A stretch of DNA of 42,354 nt from Thermocladium sp049965935 (lineage in GTDB: Archaea > Thermoproteota > Thermoprotei > Thermoproteales > Thermocladiaceae): contig JBMFVP010000008.1 of assembly GCA_049965935.1 (NCBI GenBank), forward strand, positions 1-42,354, given 5' to 3'. Below the pieces are notes generated by a model. That model was given only the letters and a program-made list of their open reading frames with translations. It was not told the DNA's origin and made no database searches. The translations under genes were made by a program, and so were the position numbers. This document shows, piece after piece, positions 15,656 to 23,503 of this stretch. Every line of letters begins with the position of its first letter. Positions within the stretch are counted from its first letter, which is position 1.

Positions 15656-16236
15656 TCACATGAATCCCGTGGGGAACCTATTTTGTTTAACCCACGTAAC
15701 TGACCACGCTGTCTCGCTCGATTCCCCCGCTTAAATGCTGGCCCTCGACTTTCAGCATCAATGGAAATTCTTGCCATAATAAATTGAGCCTTTATTTTAG
15801 AAAATTTTTATTTTTATAAATATAACGTGGAGGCGCCGGTGACAACTAATCCAGTGCTAGTGGATGGGTATCTATTGATATTGGACAACAATGGAGTGCT
15901 GCACGTATTCAAACCATAGCCGCTTCAAACCATAATATTTCAATTTTATAATGGAATACTATGCCGTTAGAATATGATCACGGCCATCACGGACGCGTTA
16001 ATTCCATTATTTTAAAGGAATCCCTCAGATTCGACCTTTCCTCTCCCAACCCTAAAAGGCGAGGTTTATCGCTAGACTTTAAAATAATAAAGGATATTGC
16101 TCCCCACGCGATAAGGGCGTCGAGCAGCATACGGGTAATCCCCGCCGTGTCCAGGAATTCTGATTTATATGCGGGATCTCCATGCTGGCATCTATTTAGA
16201 AACTCAGCAGGAGGAGGTTAGACCTAAACATTATTA
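15656..16236. other. Long intergenic stretch between the SUMT-like gene and dsrK
   Basis: Apart from the promoter of the SUMT-like gene (about 15685-15692) and the short beta-propeller-like frame at 15827-15918, I see no supportable gene. A plus-strand frame at 15961-16221 (86 codons) has no recognisable domain and unlikely composition (many Ser, Arg and His). The AT-rich segments look like decayed sequence. Confidence 0.45.
15827..15918 (+). pseudogene. Possible C-terminal remnant of a PQQ-type beta-propeller protein
   Basis: A 28-codon open frame from GTG at 15827 to a complete TAG at 15917-15919. It encodes TTNPVLVDGYLLILDNNG and then VLHVFKP. This has the pattern of a single beta-propeller blade end as found in PQQ-like repeat proteins (PVVadGkvyvgsxDGxLyaf). 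A TATA-like ttttataaat lies just upstream. It is too short to fold alone. I read it as a relic or a very small gene, and cannot decide which. Confidence 0.3.
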
Positions 16237-16256
16237 GTCCCCATCTATGCGGGGAC
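16237..16256 (-). terminator. Hairpin at the 3' end of dsrK
   Basis: A perfect 6-bp inverted repeat, GTCCCC/GGGGAC with an 8-nt loop, immediately adjoins the dsrK stop codon (16257-16259). It could end or stabilise the dsrA-dsrM-dsrK transcript. There is no strong T run after it, so a stabilising hairpin is as likely as a terminator. Confidence 0.4.
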
Positions 16257-17741
16257 CTAGGCTATCTTGTCCACGTCAAGCCCATAGAGAGCGGCGTACA
16301 CGAAGTCGGAAACTCCCTTGAACTTTATGGGGGCCTTATGATAATTGATCACCACGGGGAATTGAGCCTTATCTATGGAGCAGGGCGCAACCATGTATTG
16401 GGCACCGGTTAATAGGGAATCATAAACAGAGGGCCATCCAGCCCATACCCTCAACGGCATTAATTCATCTGTGAGCAAGCCGCCGCCGGCGCCGCAGCAT
16501 AGGGTTTTCTCCCTATTATGCATTCTCTCCCTGAATTCCTTCACCACACTCTTAAGCACTAACCTAGGCTCCTCCAAGAGATCGCCGGCCCGAGCTAAGT
16601 TGCAGGGATCATGATACGTGACCACGGCATCAACCTTCTTATCAATACTTAACTTACCTTTCTTGAGGGCCCACGCCGTTAGTTGAGTTATGGATATAGC
16701 ATCTATCCCCATCGCCTCAAGCCGCGGCGCTACGTAGTTCTTGAATGCCCTCCAGCCATGACCGCATTCCCCAAACACGACTAGCCTAGCCTTTCTCCTC
16801 AGGGCAGCATTTATGTAATTATCCCCAATATACCTCAGGTGAGCCTCATCCTCGAATAAGCCGAAGTTAGCTACCTCAAGCGCCCTGGAGTCGAATGTCC
16901 AATTGAGCCCAAGCTCATTCATTATCGCTATCTCGCCCTTCAGCGTGCCTATGTTGGAGAAGAAATCGGTCGATGAGGGGAGGAGAAGCACATCGGCCTT
17001 CTCGGCATCCATTACTCCCCGCATCTTCTTCCCCGTTTCCTCCGCCATTTCATCAATAACGAAGTCCAGCACGTTCTGCGCGGCCTCCTTCTTTATGTAC
17101 ATATTGTTCCCAGTCTCATAGATTCCCCTAATTGTTCTGGCGTTGAATTCCGGAATCATTCCCATCTCGACAAATATTTGCCTAATGGTTCTAGTGACCT
17201 CGCCCTGATCTATTCCCATGGGGCAATACACGGAGCAGCGCCTGCACTCGGTGCACTGGTAATAGTAAGTCCATATCTTGTCCAGGTCCACGTCCTCCAT
17301 GGCTCGCAGCAGCGCCTCCTCATCGGCCTCCTTCCCCAATAAGCCATGGCTCAACTTGTTAAGTCTCCTATAGATGCTTCTCACCAAGTCGCCGCGCCCC
17401 ACTGGGCTATTCATGGGATCCCTGGTCCCCAGGTACTCTGGGCACTTATCTATGCAGAGACCGCAATGAGTGCATGCATCCATGTGATGCTTGAATGTCC
17501 TGTTCTCCTTGGCGGCCCGCATTAGGCTTGAGGCGAAGAATTTCTTCTTCTCCTGGAGCGGGGCATTGCTCTCTATCTTCTGAATGCTTGGCATGCCTAT
17601 TGATTTAAGGGTCTCCTCATCGGTCTCCTCCTTTATCCTGACATGGATGCTTCCCCGACCCTCGAATTCCTTTCTCCATTCACTATACTTTGGACTACCC
17701 TCCAATATGTCTCTCTTGCCATCATATGATACTCGCCTCAC
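16257..17741 (-). CDS. dsrK: DsrK: iron-sulfur subunit of the DsrMK menaquinol-linked complex
   Basis: A 494-residue HdrD-like protein. Two [4Fe-4S] ferredoxin motifs are visible: CTHCGLCIDKCP (Cys90, 93, 96, 100) and CTECRRCSVYCP (Cys163, 166, 169, 173). Cysteine-rich CCG-type motifs follow (HDPCNLARAGD, LCCGAGGG, APCSIDKA), which in this family bind the catalytic non-cubane cluster. DsrMK passes quinol electrons to sulfite reduction, probably through the DsrC trisulfide. The GTG start lies 3 bp after the dsrM stop. A closely related HdrD-type heterodisulfide reductase is the alternative, but the dsrM and dsrA neighbours argue for DsrK. Confidence 0.9.
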   Translation of the reverse strand: MRRVSYDGKRDILEGSPKYSEWRKEFEGRGSIHVRIKEETDEETLKSIGMPSIQKIESNAPLQEKKKFFASSLMRAAKENRTFKHHMDACTHCGLCIDKCPEYLGTRDPMNSPVGRGDLVRSIYRRLNKLSHGLLGKEADEEALLRAMEDVDLDKIWTYYYQCTECRRCSVYCPMGIDQGEVTRTIRQIFVEMGMIPEFNARTIRGIYETGNNMYIKKEAAQNVLDFVIDEMAEETGKKMRGVMDAEKADVLLLPSSTDFFSNIGTLKGEIAIMNELGLNWTFDSRALEVANFGLFEDEAHLRYIGDNYINAALRRKARLVVFGECGHGWRAFKNYVAPRLEAMGIDAISITQLTAWALKKGKLSIDKKVDAVVTYHDPCNLARAGDLLEEPRLVLKSVVKEFRERMHNREKTLCCGAGGGLLTDELMPLRVWAGWPSVYDSLLTGAQYMVAPCSIDKAQFPVVINYHKAPIKFKGVSDFVYAALYGLDVDKIA

Positions 17742-17744
17742 AAT

Positions 17745-18518
17745 TCACCACCCCAACTTCCTCTCCACACTCTTCTTCACCTCATTAATATCCTCGAACT
17801 TGCCGTAGAGGACGGGATTGACCGGGAACGTGAATGGGTGAATCATCTTCGAGAACGGCACATATATCATGAATAACTCGACCGCTAGGACATGAATATA
17901 GAAAAGCATGTATGGTGGAGGAGGAACTGGGTGAAGCGATGATAGCCCAATGGCCCAATCAGTGGCTTCTCTAAATAATTGAGGGGGAGCAGCCGCCCTC
18001 ATCAATAGGCCCATTATGAGGATGAGGATAACCCAGGAAATCGCCACGTAATCATCCATTGAGTTCATGGCTAATCCATATATCCTCCTCAAGTCAATCC
18101 TACGAATAAGGAGGAAGAAGCCCGCAGCGAGGGCCACGGCGCCGGTGCTCATTCCCATGATATACATGATCGCCTCACTCACCGTTATCCAAGGCATCCA
18201 GAGGTGCAAGTGGAATATTATTAGGAGGAAGATGCCCCAATGAAACAGGAAGACCCCCAGCCATGTCCCATAATCCCTTCCATGGCTCTTCTTAATTATC
18301 GAATTGAAGAGGAACATCCTGGAAAGAATGTAACCCGCCGCCTCAGCATAACTATGTTGCCCCGCCCTATTGACTAGTCTATAGAGGCCCAAGTAAAGGC
18401 CATTGGTGCCCTTCGCCGTGGAGGCCCAGGCATATATCCTATAGGCCACGCCTATTATGAGAACGGCCAGCGAGATGTAGGGTAATACAATGAATAATGC
18501 AAAAAGAATGGGATTCAT
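17745..18518 (-). CDS. dsrM: DsrM: membrane cytochrome b-like subunit of DsrMK
   Basis: A 257-residue integral membrane protein with about six hydrophobic segments, in the NarI/DsrM cytochrome b family. Histidines in helices (for example FLFHWGIFLLIIFHLHLW and FYIHVLAVELFMIY) are candidate heme b ligands. It would oxidise menaquinol and hand electrons to DsrK. It is short relative to many bacterial DsrM proteins. The ATG (18516-18518) is 1 bp from the dsrA stop and the gene is 3 bp from dsrK, so dsrA-dsrM-dsrK form one tight operon. Confidence 0.88.
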   Translation of the reverse strand: MNPILFALFIVLPYISLAVLIIGVAYRIYAWASTAKGTNGLYLGLYRLVNRAGQHSYAEAAGYILSRMFLFNSIIKKSHGRDYGTWLGVFLFHWGIFLLIIFHLHLWMPWITVSEAIMYIMGMSTGAVALAAGFFLLIRRIDLRRIYGLAMNSMDDYVAISWVILILIMGLLMRAAAPPQLFREATDWAIGLSSLHPVPPPPYMLFYIHVLAVELFMIYVPFSKMIHPFTFPVNPVLYGKFEDINEVKKSVERKLGW

Positions 18519-18519
18519 A

Positions 18520-19800
18520 CTAATCCCAGTCCTTCATTGACTCCCCCAGCTCATTCAGGTATGTCCTCTTATCTTCATCGCTCATTATGAAGAATGGGAT
18601 GCCATTCATATAATATGGCTCCTTGCCTCCCCCATCCTTAACTATGTCCTTAGGATCTAGGTTAGCCACCTCCGTCACAAACCTCTTCCATCCAAGCCTT
18701 ATCGCCACATCCCCTATGCGCTCCCTGCGCCAACCAATCTCATCCCACTTCGGCACAACCTTATCCTTCAATAGCTCGAATACCTTCATTACCTCATCGT
18801 CTGGATGCATGGAGTCCCGCAGCGGAATGAATGGTATCAAGACCTTGGCCAGCTTAGGGCCATTCCGGCTCTTTATGGTTCCCCCCAGCAGCACCCTTAT
18901 TCCCCTCTCTCTACCGGGGGACAGCGCTGGATACGCGCGTTTAATGCATTCCATGCATTGAATGCACTTGCCGCCATCTATGCTTAACCTGCCGTTCCTG
19001 AACTCCATGGCGCCAGTTGGGCAAGCCTTAACCAATTCATCAATGTCTCCCCCCTCCTCAACCCATTTATTGAGCGCCTCCTCATCTATGCTGGGAGCGC
19101 CTCTCCAGGTTCCAATGAATACGTAATCGGCCCTGGCCTGCGCCTTGAGGCAATCAATTGGGCAACCGGAGAATTTGAATTTTATCTTATAGGGGAATTG
19201 CGGGTAAGATGCCCAGTCCAGGAAGCATTCATAAGTCATGTCACGAGCCCTCAGGGTGTCATATATGGCGTACTCACATAAAAGCGGGCCGGGGCATGCC
19301 ACTGAGTTCCTCATGACGTCCCCCGATCCACCTACCTCCAAGCCTATTCTCCTAACTTCCTTGGCAGCATCAATTATCTTATCCCTCTCCACATTCATCA
19401 CTATGTCGCCGGTTCCACCTATTAATTGGAAGAGGGACCAACCATATTGCCGCGATATTCGTATTAACTCCCTCATCACGATGGTGCTCACGACTTGAGC
19501 GGAGGGGATTATTATTCTCTCATGATCCTCGGAAATGGGCGGATCCATTCGAGTCCAGGGATGCGAAACCCTAGACAGAACTCCCGCAAATATTCCCGGA
19601 GCATTAGCAACGCTCGAGGCCCAGGGCGTTGCCTTGGCGACCAGCCCCATTCCATATAAGTGAATTGGGTACTTGCTTCTACGTAACTCAGTCACGTGGC
19701 TCGGCCATGGGCCCTCCTCCAATGCCTTAAGCGCCTTCTCGGCTTCCTCCCTACTTGGGGGAGCGGGCCACAGCGATTCATCTATGGGTAGCTCAGTCAT
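18520..19800 (-). CDS. dsrA: Dissimilatory sulfite reductase alpha subunit
   Basis: 426 residues, normal DsrA length. Family signatures: the N-terminal EEGPWPSHV, the siroheme/[4Fe-4S] motifs ACPGPLLCEYA (C-x5-C) and FKFSGCPIDC (C-x3-C), followed by IGTWRG, and an inserted ferredoxin domain with ACPTGAME and CIQCMEC. With DsrB it reduces sulfite in the cytoplasm during sulfate, sulfite or thiosulfate respiration. The ATG at 19798-19800 has a TATA-like box about 25 bp upstream. Unusually, dsrB is not downstream but divergent, and dsrM-dsrK follow instead. Confidence 0.95.
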   Translation of the reverse strand: MTELPIDESLWPAPPSREEAEKALKALEEGPWPSHVTELRRSKYPIHLYGMGLVAKATPWASSVANAPGIFAGVLSRVSHPWTRMDPPISEDHERIIIPSAQVVSTIVMRELIRISRQYGWSLFQLIGGTGDIVMNVERDKIIDAAKEVRRIGLEVGGSGDVMRNSVACPGPLLCEYAIYDTLRARDMTYECFLDWASYPQFPYKIKFKFSGCPIDCLKAQARADYVFIGTWRGAPSIDEEALNKWVEEGGDIDELVKACPTGAMEFRNGRLSIDGGKCIQCMECIKRAYPALSPGRERGIRVLLGGTIKSRNGPKLAKVLIPFIPLRDSMHPDDEVMKVFELLKDKVVPKWDEIGWRRERIGDVAIRLGWKRFVTEVANLDPKDIVKDGGGKEPYYMNGIPFFIMSDEDKRTYLNELGESMKDWD

Positions 19801-19820
19801 GCCTATTCACATGAATTCAC

Positions 19821-19830
19821 GATATAAAAG
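19821..19830 (-). promoter_or_regulatory. TATA-like box of dsrA
   Basis: CTTTTATATC on the minus strand, centred 25 bp before the dsrA ATG, indicating a leaderless transcript. It is the mirror partner of the dsrB box: both box centres are 19 bp from the palindrome centre. Confidence 0.65.
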
Positions 19831-19858
19831 CCATATTCCACATTAATGTGAAATACGG
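19831..19858. promoter_or_regulatory. Palindromic operator candidate between dsrA and dsrB
   Basis: A dyad centred at 19844.5. The inner 12 bp, CACATTAATGTG, is a perfect palindrome. Extended to 28 bp, 12 of 14 pairs match. It lies exactly midway between the two TATA boxes and between the two start codons, a position where a dimeric regulator or activator could control both promoters. No regulator gene is adjacent. Confidence 0.6.
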
Positions 19859-19868
19859 CATATAAATC
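19859..19868 (+). promoter_or_regulatory. TATA-like box of dsrB
   Basis: catataaatc, centred 25 bp before the dsrB ATG, indicating a leaderless transcript. Confidence 0.65.
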
Positions 19869-19888
19869 GGGAATCAATCACGGAAATC

Positions 19889-21076
19889 ATGAGCTCTGAG
19901 CCACATGTTAGGGATAGGCAATACTCGATCGTGGTGAGGACGGGAGACGTTACTCCAGTGAATCACCCAGAGAAGCTTCCCCCAATACCGTATACTAATT
20001 ACTTGCCCTCGGTTCTTAGGAATAACATGGGGAAGTGGATCAATAGGAGAATGATTACGCCGGCCATAATGGAGCACGTCTCCGAGAGCGGGGATAGGAT
20101 ATTCACGGTGAAGGTGATTGGTCCGCCTAACGCTAGGTATAGCGCCGATACGTTGGAGAAGCTATGCGACTTGGCGGATACGTATGGGATTGGATTAATT
20201 AGACCAACGCCGCAGGGCAACATAGAGATAATAACGGATAGAGAGGAGAACGCGCATAGGCTTGAGGATGAGTTAAGGAGGCTTGGATTCCTAATTGGCG
20301 GGTGGGGGAATCACTTATGGAACATTCAGCCTTGTACTGCCTACCTAACCTGCACTACCGCGGTGACCGATGCGCCAAGCATGGCGAAGGCCATAGGCGA
20401 TGCACTGCATGAGTACGTTTACGAGAAGGAGACACCGGCCCACTTATCGATAAAGGTATCCGGTTGCCCCAATGCCTGTGGCGGTGCCATTAATGCATCA
20501 GACATAGCCGTGGTGGGTTACCCAGCTCAGGCGCCGGTGGCCGATGATAAGTGGTTCTCCCAAGTATCTTCTCCCAGCGACGTGATTGCGGCTTGCCCAG
20601 TTGGCGCCATAACGGCTAAGAAGGATGGAACCGGAAAAGCCTATAGTGTCGCCGTTAGGCAGGAGCTTTGCATAGCGTGTGGACGGTGCAGGGACACCAC
20701 TGATGCGATGGCTTATAATCCGGAGAAGGCGGGCGTAATGGTGTTGGTGGGAGGCAAGGCATCCAACACGGGCAGGCTTGGGCAAATGATGAGCAAAATC
20801 GTGGTGCCGTACTTACCTAATGAACCGCCGCGTTGGCCCACTCTAGTCAGGGTGGTTAAGAGGATAGTGGATACATGGGTGAATCACGCCGAGAAGGGGG
20901 AGCGCTTAGGGGATTGGGTGGCTAGGATTGGGTGGGATCACTTCTTTGAATTAACTGGGTTACCCGATGCTAGGAAGTACCTACGATTCTCCGATAAGCC
21001 TGGACCATTGTATCAACCACTTTATAAGCGTAGACTAACGGAGACTAGCGCCTACCTCTTCAGGGAGAAAAATTAA
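19889..21076 (+). CDS. dsrB: Dissimilatory sulfite reductase beta subunit
   Basis: 395 residues. Siroheme/cluster motifs PCTAYLTCTTA (C-x5-C) and VSGCPNACGG (C-x3-C) are present, as is the ferredoxin insert (AACPVGAIT and CIACGRCRD). The ferredoxin motif has three cysteines plus the ACP cysteine, enough for one [4Fe-4S] cluster. The extra fourth cysteine often seen after CxxCxxC in bacterial DsrB is replaced (RDTTDAM). Partner of DsrA, but transcribed alone and divergently. The ATG at 19889 is set by the TATA box 25 bp upstream. A NifX-like gene follows after 59 bp and may be co-transcribed. Confidence 0.93.
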   Translation: MSSEPHVRDRQYSIVVRTGDVTPVNHPEKLPPIPYTNYLPSVLRNNMGKWINRRMITPAIMEHVSESGDRIFTVKVIGPPNARYSADTLEKLCDLADTYGIGLIRPTPQGNIEIITDREENAHRLEDELRRLGFLIGGWGNHLWNIQPCTAYLTCTTAVTDAPSMAKAIGDALHEYVYEKETPAHLSIKVSGCPNACGGAINASDIAVVGYPAQAPVADDKWFSQVSSPSDVIAACPVGAITAKKDGTGKAYSVAVRQELCIACGRCRDTTDAMAYNPEKAGVMVLVGGKASNTGRLGQMMSKIVVPYLPNEPPRWPTLVRVVKRIVDTWVNHAEKGERLGDWVARIGWDHFFELTGLPDARKYLRFSDKPGPLYQPLYKRRLTETSAYLFREKN

Positions 21077-21135
21077 GCCTATAAAGCGAGACGCTAATCA
21101 CCCTCTCATTAATCCTCACATGAGTTAACCTCAAA

Positions 21136-21486
21136 ATGATTGGAGTTACTCCTAGTTTCATGAAGGTGGCCGTATTCCAATCAGCAATATACGTGGCGAG
21201 CCTGGAAAGCGCGCGGCAAATAGTTCTCTACGAGACGGGAAACGGAGAGGCTAAGCAGATACAGGCAATTCCAAATCCAGCCCTCTCCGCAATATCAACG
21301 TCGCTAAAGGGAGTCATGGCTCTCCAGAAAGCGATGGAGATGGGCGTGAACGCGATCATGGTGACCCGAATGGGGATCGAGTGCGAGAAGAGGGCTAGGG
21401 AATCCGGGCTCAAGGTGATAATGGTTAAGGAGGGAACCCGGGCCAGCGACGCATTGAGGGAAGCCATTAATCAACTCAATGGATAA
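21136..21486 (+). CDS. NifX/NifB-C-like (dinitrogenase cofactor-type) small domain protein
   Basis: 116 residues with the RNase H-like NifX fold pattern: MKVAVFQS, GEAKQIQAIPNP, ALQKAMEMGVNAIMVTRMG, and SGLKVIMVKEG. Family members carry or store iron-sulfur-molybdenum cofactors, but many archaeal stand-alone copies have no link to nitrogen fixation and no known role. Position after dsrB suggests a metal- or cluster-related function near sulfite reductase (inference). The fold starts at the in-frame ATG at 21160, which is a plausible alternative start. Confidence 0.7.
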   Translation: MIGVTPSFMKVAVFQSAIYVASLESARQIVLYETGNGEAKQIQAIPNPALSAISTSLKGVMALQKAMEMGVNAIMVTRMGIECEKRARESGLKVIMVKEGTRASDALREAINQLNG

Positions 21487-21906
21487 CTACCTTGCATGCC
21501 TTGAATTGGCGGCGCGCCTATGGGAACTCAATAACGTGTATTCTATGACTAAGTGCTCCTCCTCATTTCTCCGAATCACCTCAAATAATCGCGAAGCCAA
21601 TTCGCTCACGTTTGCGTTTATTAGATCCGTGTAGAGCTCAATGGATCTAGCCTCTATCTTATTGTGGGCATCAATGATGCTAATCACGCTGCCGCGGCCA
21701 TTATTTTTGGTCTCGCTTATTTTCCTGTGCTCAATTAATGCCCTCCTAATTCCCCTAACTAGCTCTAGGTGAATCATTGCATCAAGCAGCATTCCAAGCA
21801 GTGCCTCCCTGTCTCGGCCGCTCACCTTGCCTAGTGCCTTACTTAACTCGGCTACTCCGGCCTCCTCAATGTTCTCCAGCTCCTCCAATTCCTTAATCAC
21901 ATCCAT
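21487..21906 (-). CDS. Ferritin-like four-helix protein
   Basis: 139 residues, entirely helical. Carboxylate/histidine motifs are spaced as in ferritin-like proteins: EEAGVAEL (helix 1), DAMIHLELVR (helix 2), HNKIEARSIELY (helix 3) and RRNEEEHLVIEY (helix 4). They suggest a di-iron site for peroxide handling or iron storage, though specific function is unknown. Its stop abuts that of the convergent NifX-like gene with no spacer. A TATA-like gatattaagt (21928-21937) is 26 bp before the ATG. Confidence 0.65.
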   Translation of the reverse strand: MDVIKELEELENIEEAGVAELSKALGKVSGRDREALLGMLLDAMIHLELVRGIRRALIEHRKISETKNNGRGSVISIIDAHNKIEARSIELYTDLINANVSELASRLFEVIRRNEEEHLVIEYTLLSSHRRAANSRHAR

Positions 21907-22007
21907 AAAAACATAGCCGCAACACCGATATTAAGTATTGCTGGTGGAAACATATTGAGGCGACATTAACATACTAAATATTTTAAGAGCTTGTTGCCTA
22001 TTTCTCT

Positions 22008-22565
22008 TTAGTGAGCGGCTTGGGTCGCCGCCAGTTTCTTGCCCTCCTCAAGACCCAGATGAAGTGCCTTTATATTGAGGTCAATCCATCTAGGATTAAC
22101 TACTTCCTTGACTGCGTTTTCCAATGCATTTATGGGCACTAAGCCCAGCGATGAGAATGCGCCAAGCATCACCATATTGGCCACCCTGGGCGTCCCCAAG
22201 TTCTTCTCGGCTAATTCAGTGAAGGGTAGCCCCATTACTCTCCACGACCGAGGCAGCGAGTCTGCATTCACTAGGGTGGAGTCTATTATTACCGTGGCGC
22301 CATCCTTCACGTACTTGGCGTACTTGGCTGCCTGGTCCTTAAACATGAATATGGCTATGTCCGCGCGCTCGGCTCCAATGAAGTCTATCTCCTCATCAGC
22401 GATGACTATATCCATCTTGCTATCCGTTCCCCTAGTCTCCGCTCCGTACTCCTCCGTTGATGATACTTGATAATTAGTGAATTTCGCGACGGAGTAGCCA
22501 ATCAAGTACCCGGCCAATAATATTCCCTGCCCTCCCTTACCGGCTAGGATTATCTCAGTTCTCAC
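22008..22565 (-). CDS. korC: 2-oxoacid:ferredoxin oxidoreductase gamma subunit
   Basis: 185 residues of the gamma domain of pyruvate/2-oxoglutarate ferredoxin oxidoreductases: ILAGKGGQGILLAGYLIG at the start, then SSTEEYGAETRGTDSKMD. It completes the CoA-acylating enzyme complex with the alpha, beta and delta chains. The GTG start at 22563-22565 overlaps the beta-subunit stop by 11 nt and is preceded by a GGTGAGG Shine-Dalgarno-like sequence. Confidence 0.9.
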   Translation of the reverse strand: MRTEIILAGKGGQGILLAGYLIGYSVAKFTNYQVSSTEEYGAETRGTDSKMDIVIADEEIDFIGAERADIAIFMFKDQAAKYAKYVKDGATVIIDSTLVNADSLPRSWRVMGLPFTELAEKNLGTPRVANMVMLGAFSSLGLVPINALENAVKEVVNPRWIDLNIKALHLGLEEGKKLAATQAAH

Positions 22566-23418
22566 TGTTCCTCACCTTATTTATCTGCTCATATAGTGAC
22601 CTGGAGAAGCCCGGCTCATTTCTATCAATGAATTCGCCAATAGTTATCTCGCTGCTCCAATCATACTTGGCGTCCCAGGGCTTTATGCCGCTCCTCATCT
22701 TAACCACTTCCTTTATCTTCAGGTAAAAGTCGGCGGGTGACTTGTAGCCCAAGTGCCTACCGTAATTCTCGGGGCACGTGGAGACGACCTCAATGAAGCG
22801 GAAGCCCTCCCTAACCAATGCCTTCTTGAAGTAGGACTTCATGACCTCCGGCTGAGTAATTGATGCGCGAGCCACGTAGTTGCCGCCCGCAGCGGCTATT
22901 AGGGGCACTAAGTTAAAGGGCCTCTCTGGATTACCGTATGGAGTGGTCGTGGTGTAGTGACCAGTTGGGGTGGTTGGGGATAACTGGCCCCCCGTTAATC
23001 CATACGTCATGTTATTTATGACAACGACAAGCAGATCCATGTTGCGCCTAGCAGCGTGTATTAAGTGATTGCCGCCAATGCCGGCTAAATCGCCGTCCCC
23101 ACTGAACACCACTGGGATAATATTGGGATTAGCGAGCCTCGCGCCGGTGGCGAATGGTATTGCGCGTCCATGAGTGACGTGGGCACTGTCGAACATAGTG
23201 TACATGCTCATCCTGGCCGTGCACCCAATGCCACCGATGAACAAGATATTCCTCCTATCAAGCTTGCCCTCACTGCTCAACTCATTAACTGCCCTCAGAA
23301 AGGCGTTGAGGGCTATGCCTATGCCGCAGCCTGGGCAAAGCGTGTGGGGAAGCCTATCGGTTCTAAGGTAATCATCCAATGGATGAAGCCGTGGAACACT
23401 TACCTGGATAGCCTCCAT
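22555..23418 (-). CDS. korB: 2-oxoacid:ferredoxin oxidoreductase beta subunit
   Basis: 287 residues. The thiamine diphosphate- and cluster-binding subunit: LCPGCGIGIALNAFL, GIGCTARM, the TPP motif SGDGDLAGIGG, and INNMTYGLTGGQLSPTT. The last motif and four-chain organisation resemble 2-oxoglutarate oxidoreductase (Kor) more than pyruvate oxidoreductase. Unlike a normal operon member it has a good TATA-like box (23441-23450) 27 bp before its ATG, just after a 85-bp spacer that carries an insertion-sequence-like hairpin. Confidence 0.9.
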   Translation of the reverse strand: MEAIQVSVPRLHPLDDYLRTDRLPHTLCPGCGIGIALNAFLRAVNELSSEGKLDRRNILFIGGIGCTARMSMYTMFDSAHVTHGRAIPFATGARLANPNIIPVVFSGDGDLAGIGGNHLIHAARRNMDLLVVVINNMTYGLTGGQLSPTTPTGHYTTTTPYGNPERPFNLVPLIAAAGGNYVARASITQPEVMKSYFKKALVREGFRFIEVVSTCPENYGRHLGYKSPADFYLKIKEVVKMRSGIKPWDAKYDWSSEITIGEFIDRNEPGFSRSLYEQINKVRNSEN

Positions 23419-23440
23419 GAGTTAATATTTTACTTTTATC

Positions 23441-23450
23441 TATTTAAGTT
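23441..23450 (-). promoter_or_regulatory. TATA-like box of korB
   Basis: AACTTAAATA on the minus strand, 27 bp before the korB ATG. It suggests korB-korC can be transcribed separately from korD-korA. Confidence 0.5.
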
Positions 23451-23463
23451 TTACCGAGCGACC

Positions 23464-23490
23464 TCCTCCCTGCCCTGAAGGGCGGGGCTT
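23464..23490 (-). repeat. Solo IS200/IS605-type end hairpin inside the kor operon
   Basis: On the minus strand the sequence reads AAGCCCCGCCCTTCAGGGC and continues into a G-rich GGAGG stretch. This is a typical subterminal hairpin that follows tnpB genes in archaeal IS200/IS605 elements. The 8-bp stem (23468-23475 with 23480-23487) has a 4-nt loop and one G-T pair on the plus strand. No tnpB remains here. It could also act as a partial terminator or RNA processing signal between korA and korB. Confidence 0.5.
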
Positions 23491-23503
23491 GTTGCCCTTT
23501 TTG

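Noticed and set aside
15961..16221. Plus-strand 86-codon frame MPLEYDHGHH...
   Set aside because: No family, unlikely composition and a poorly spaced TATA-like element (about 14 bp before the ATG). Treated as non-coding.
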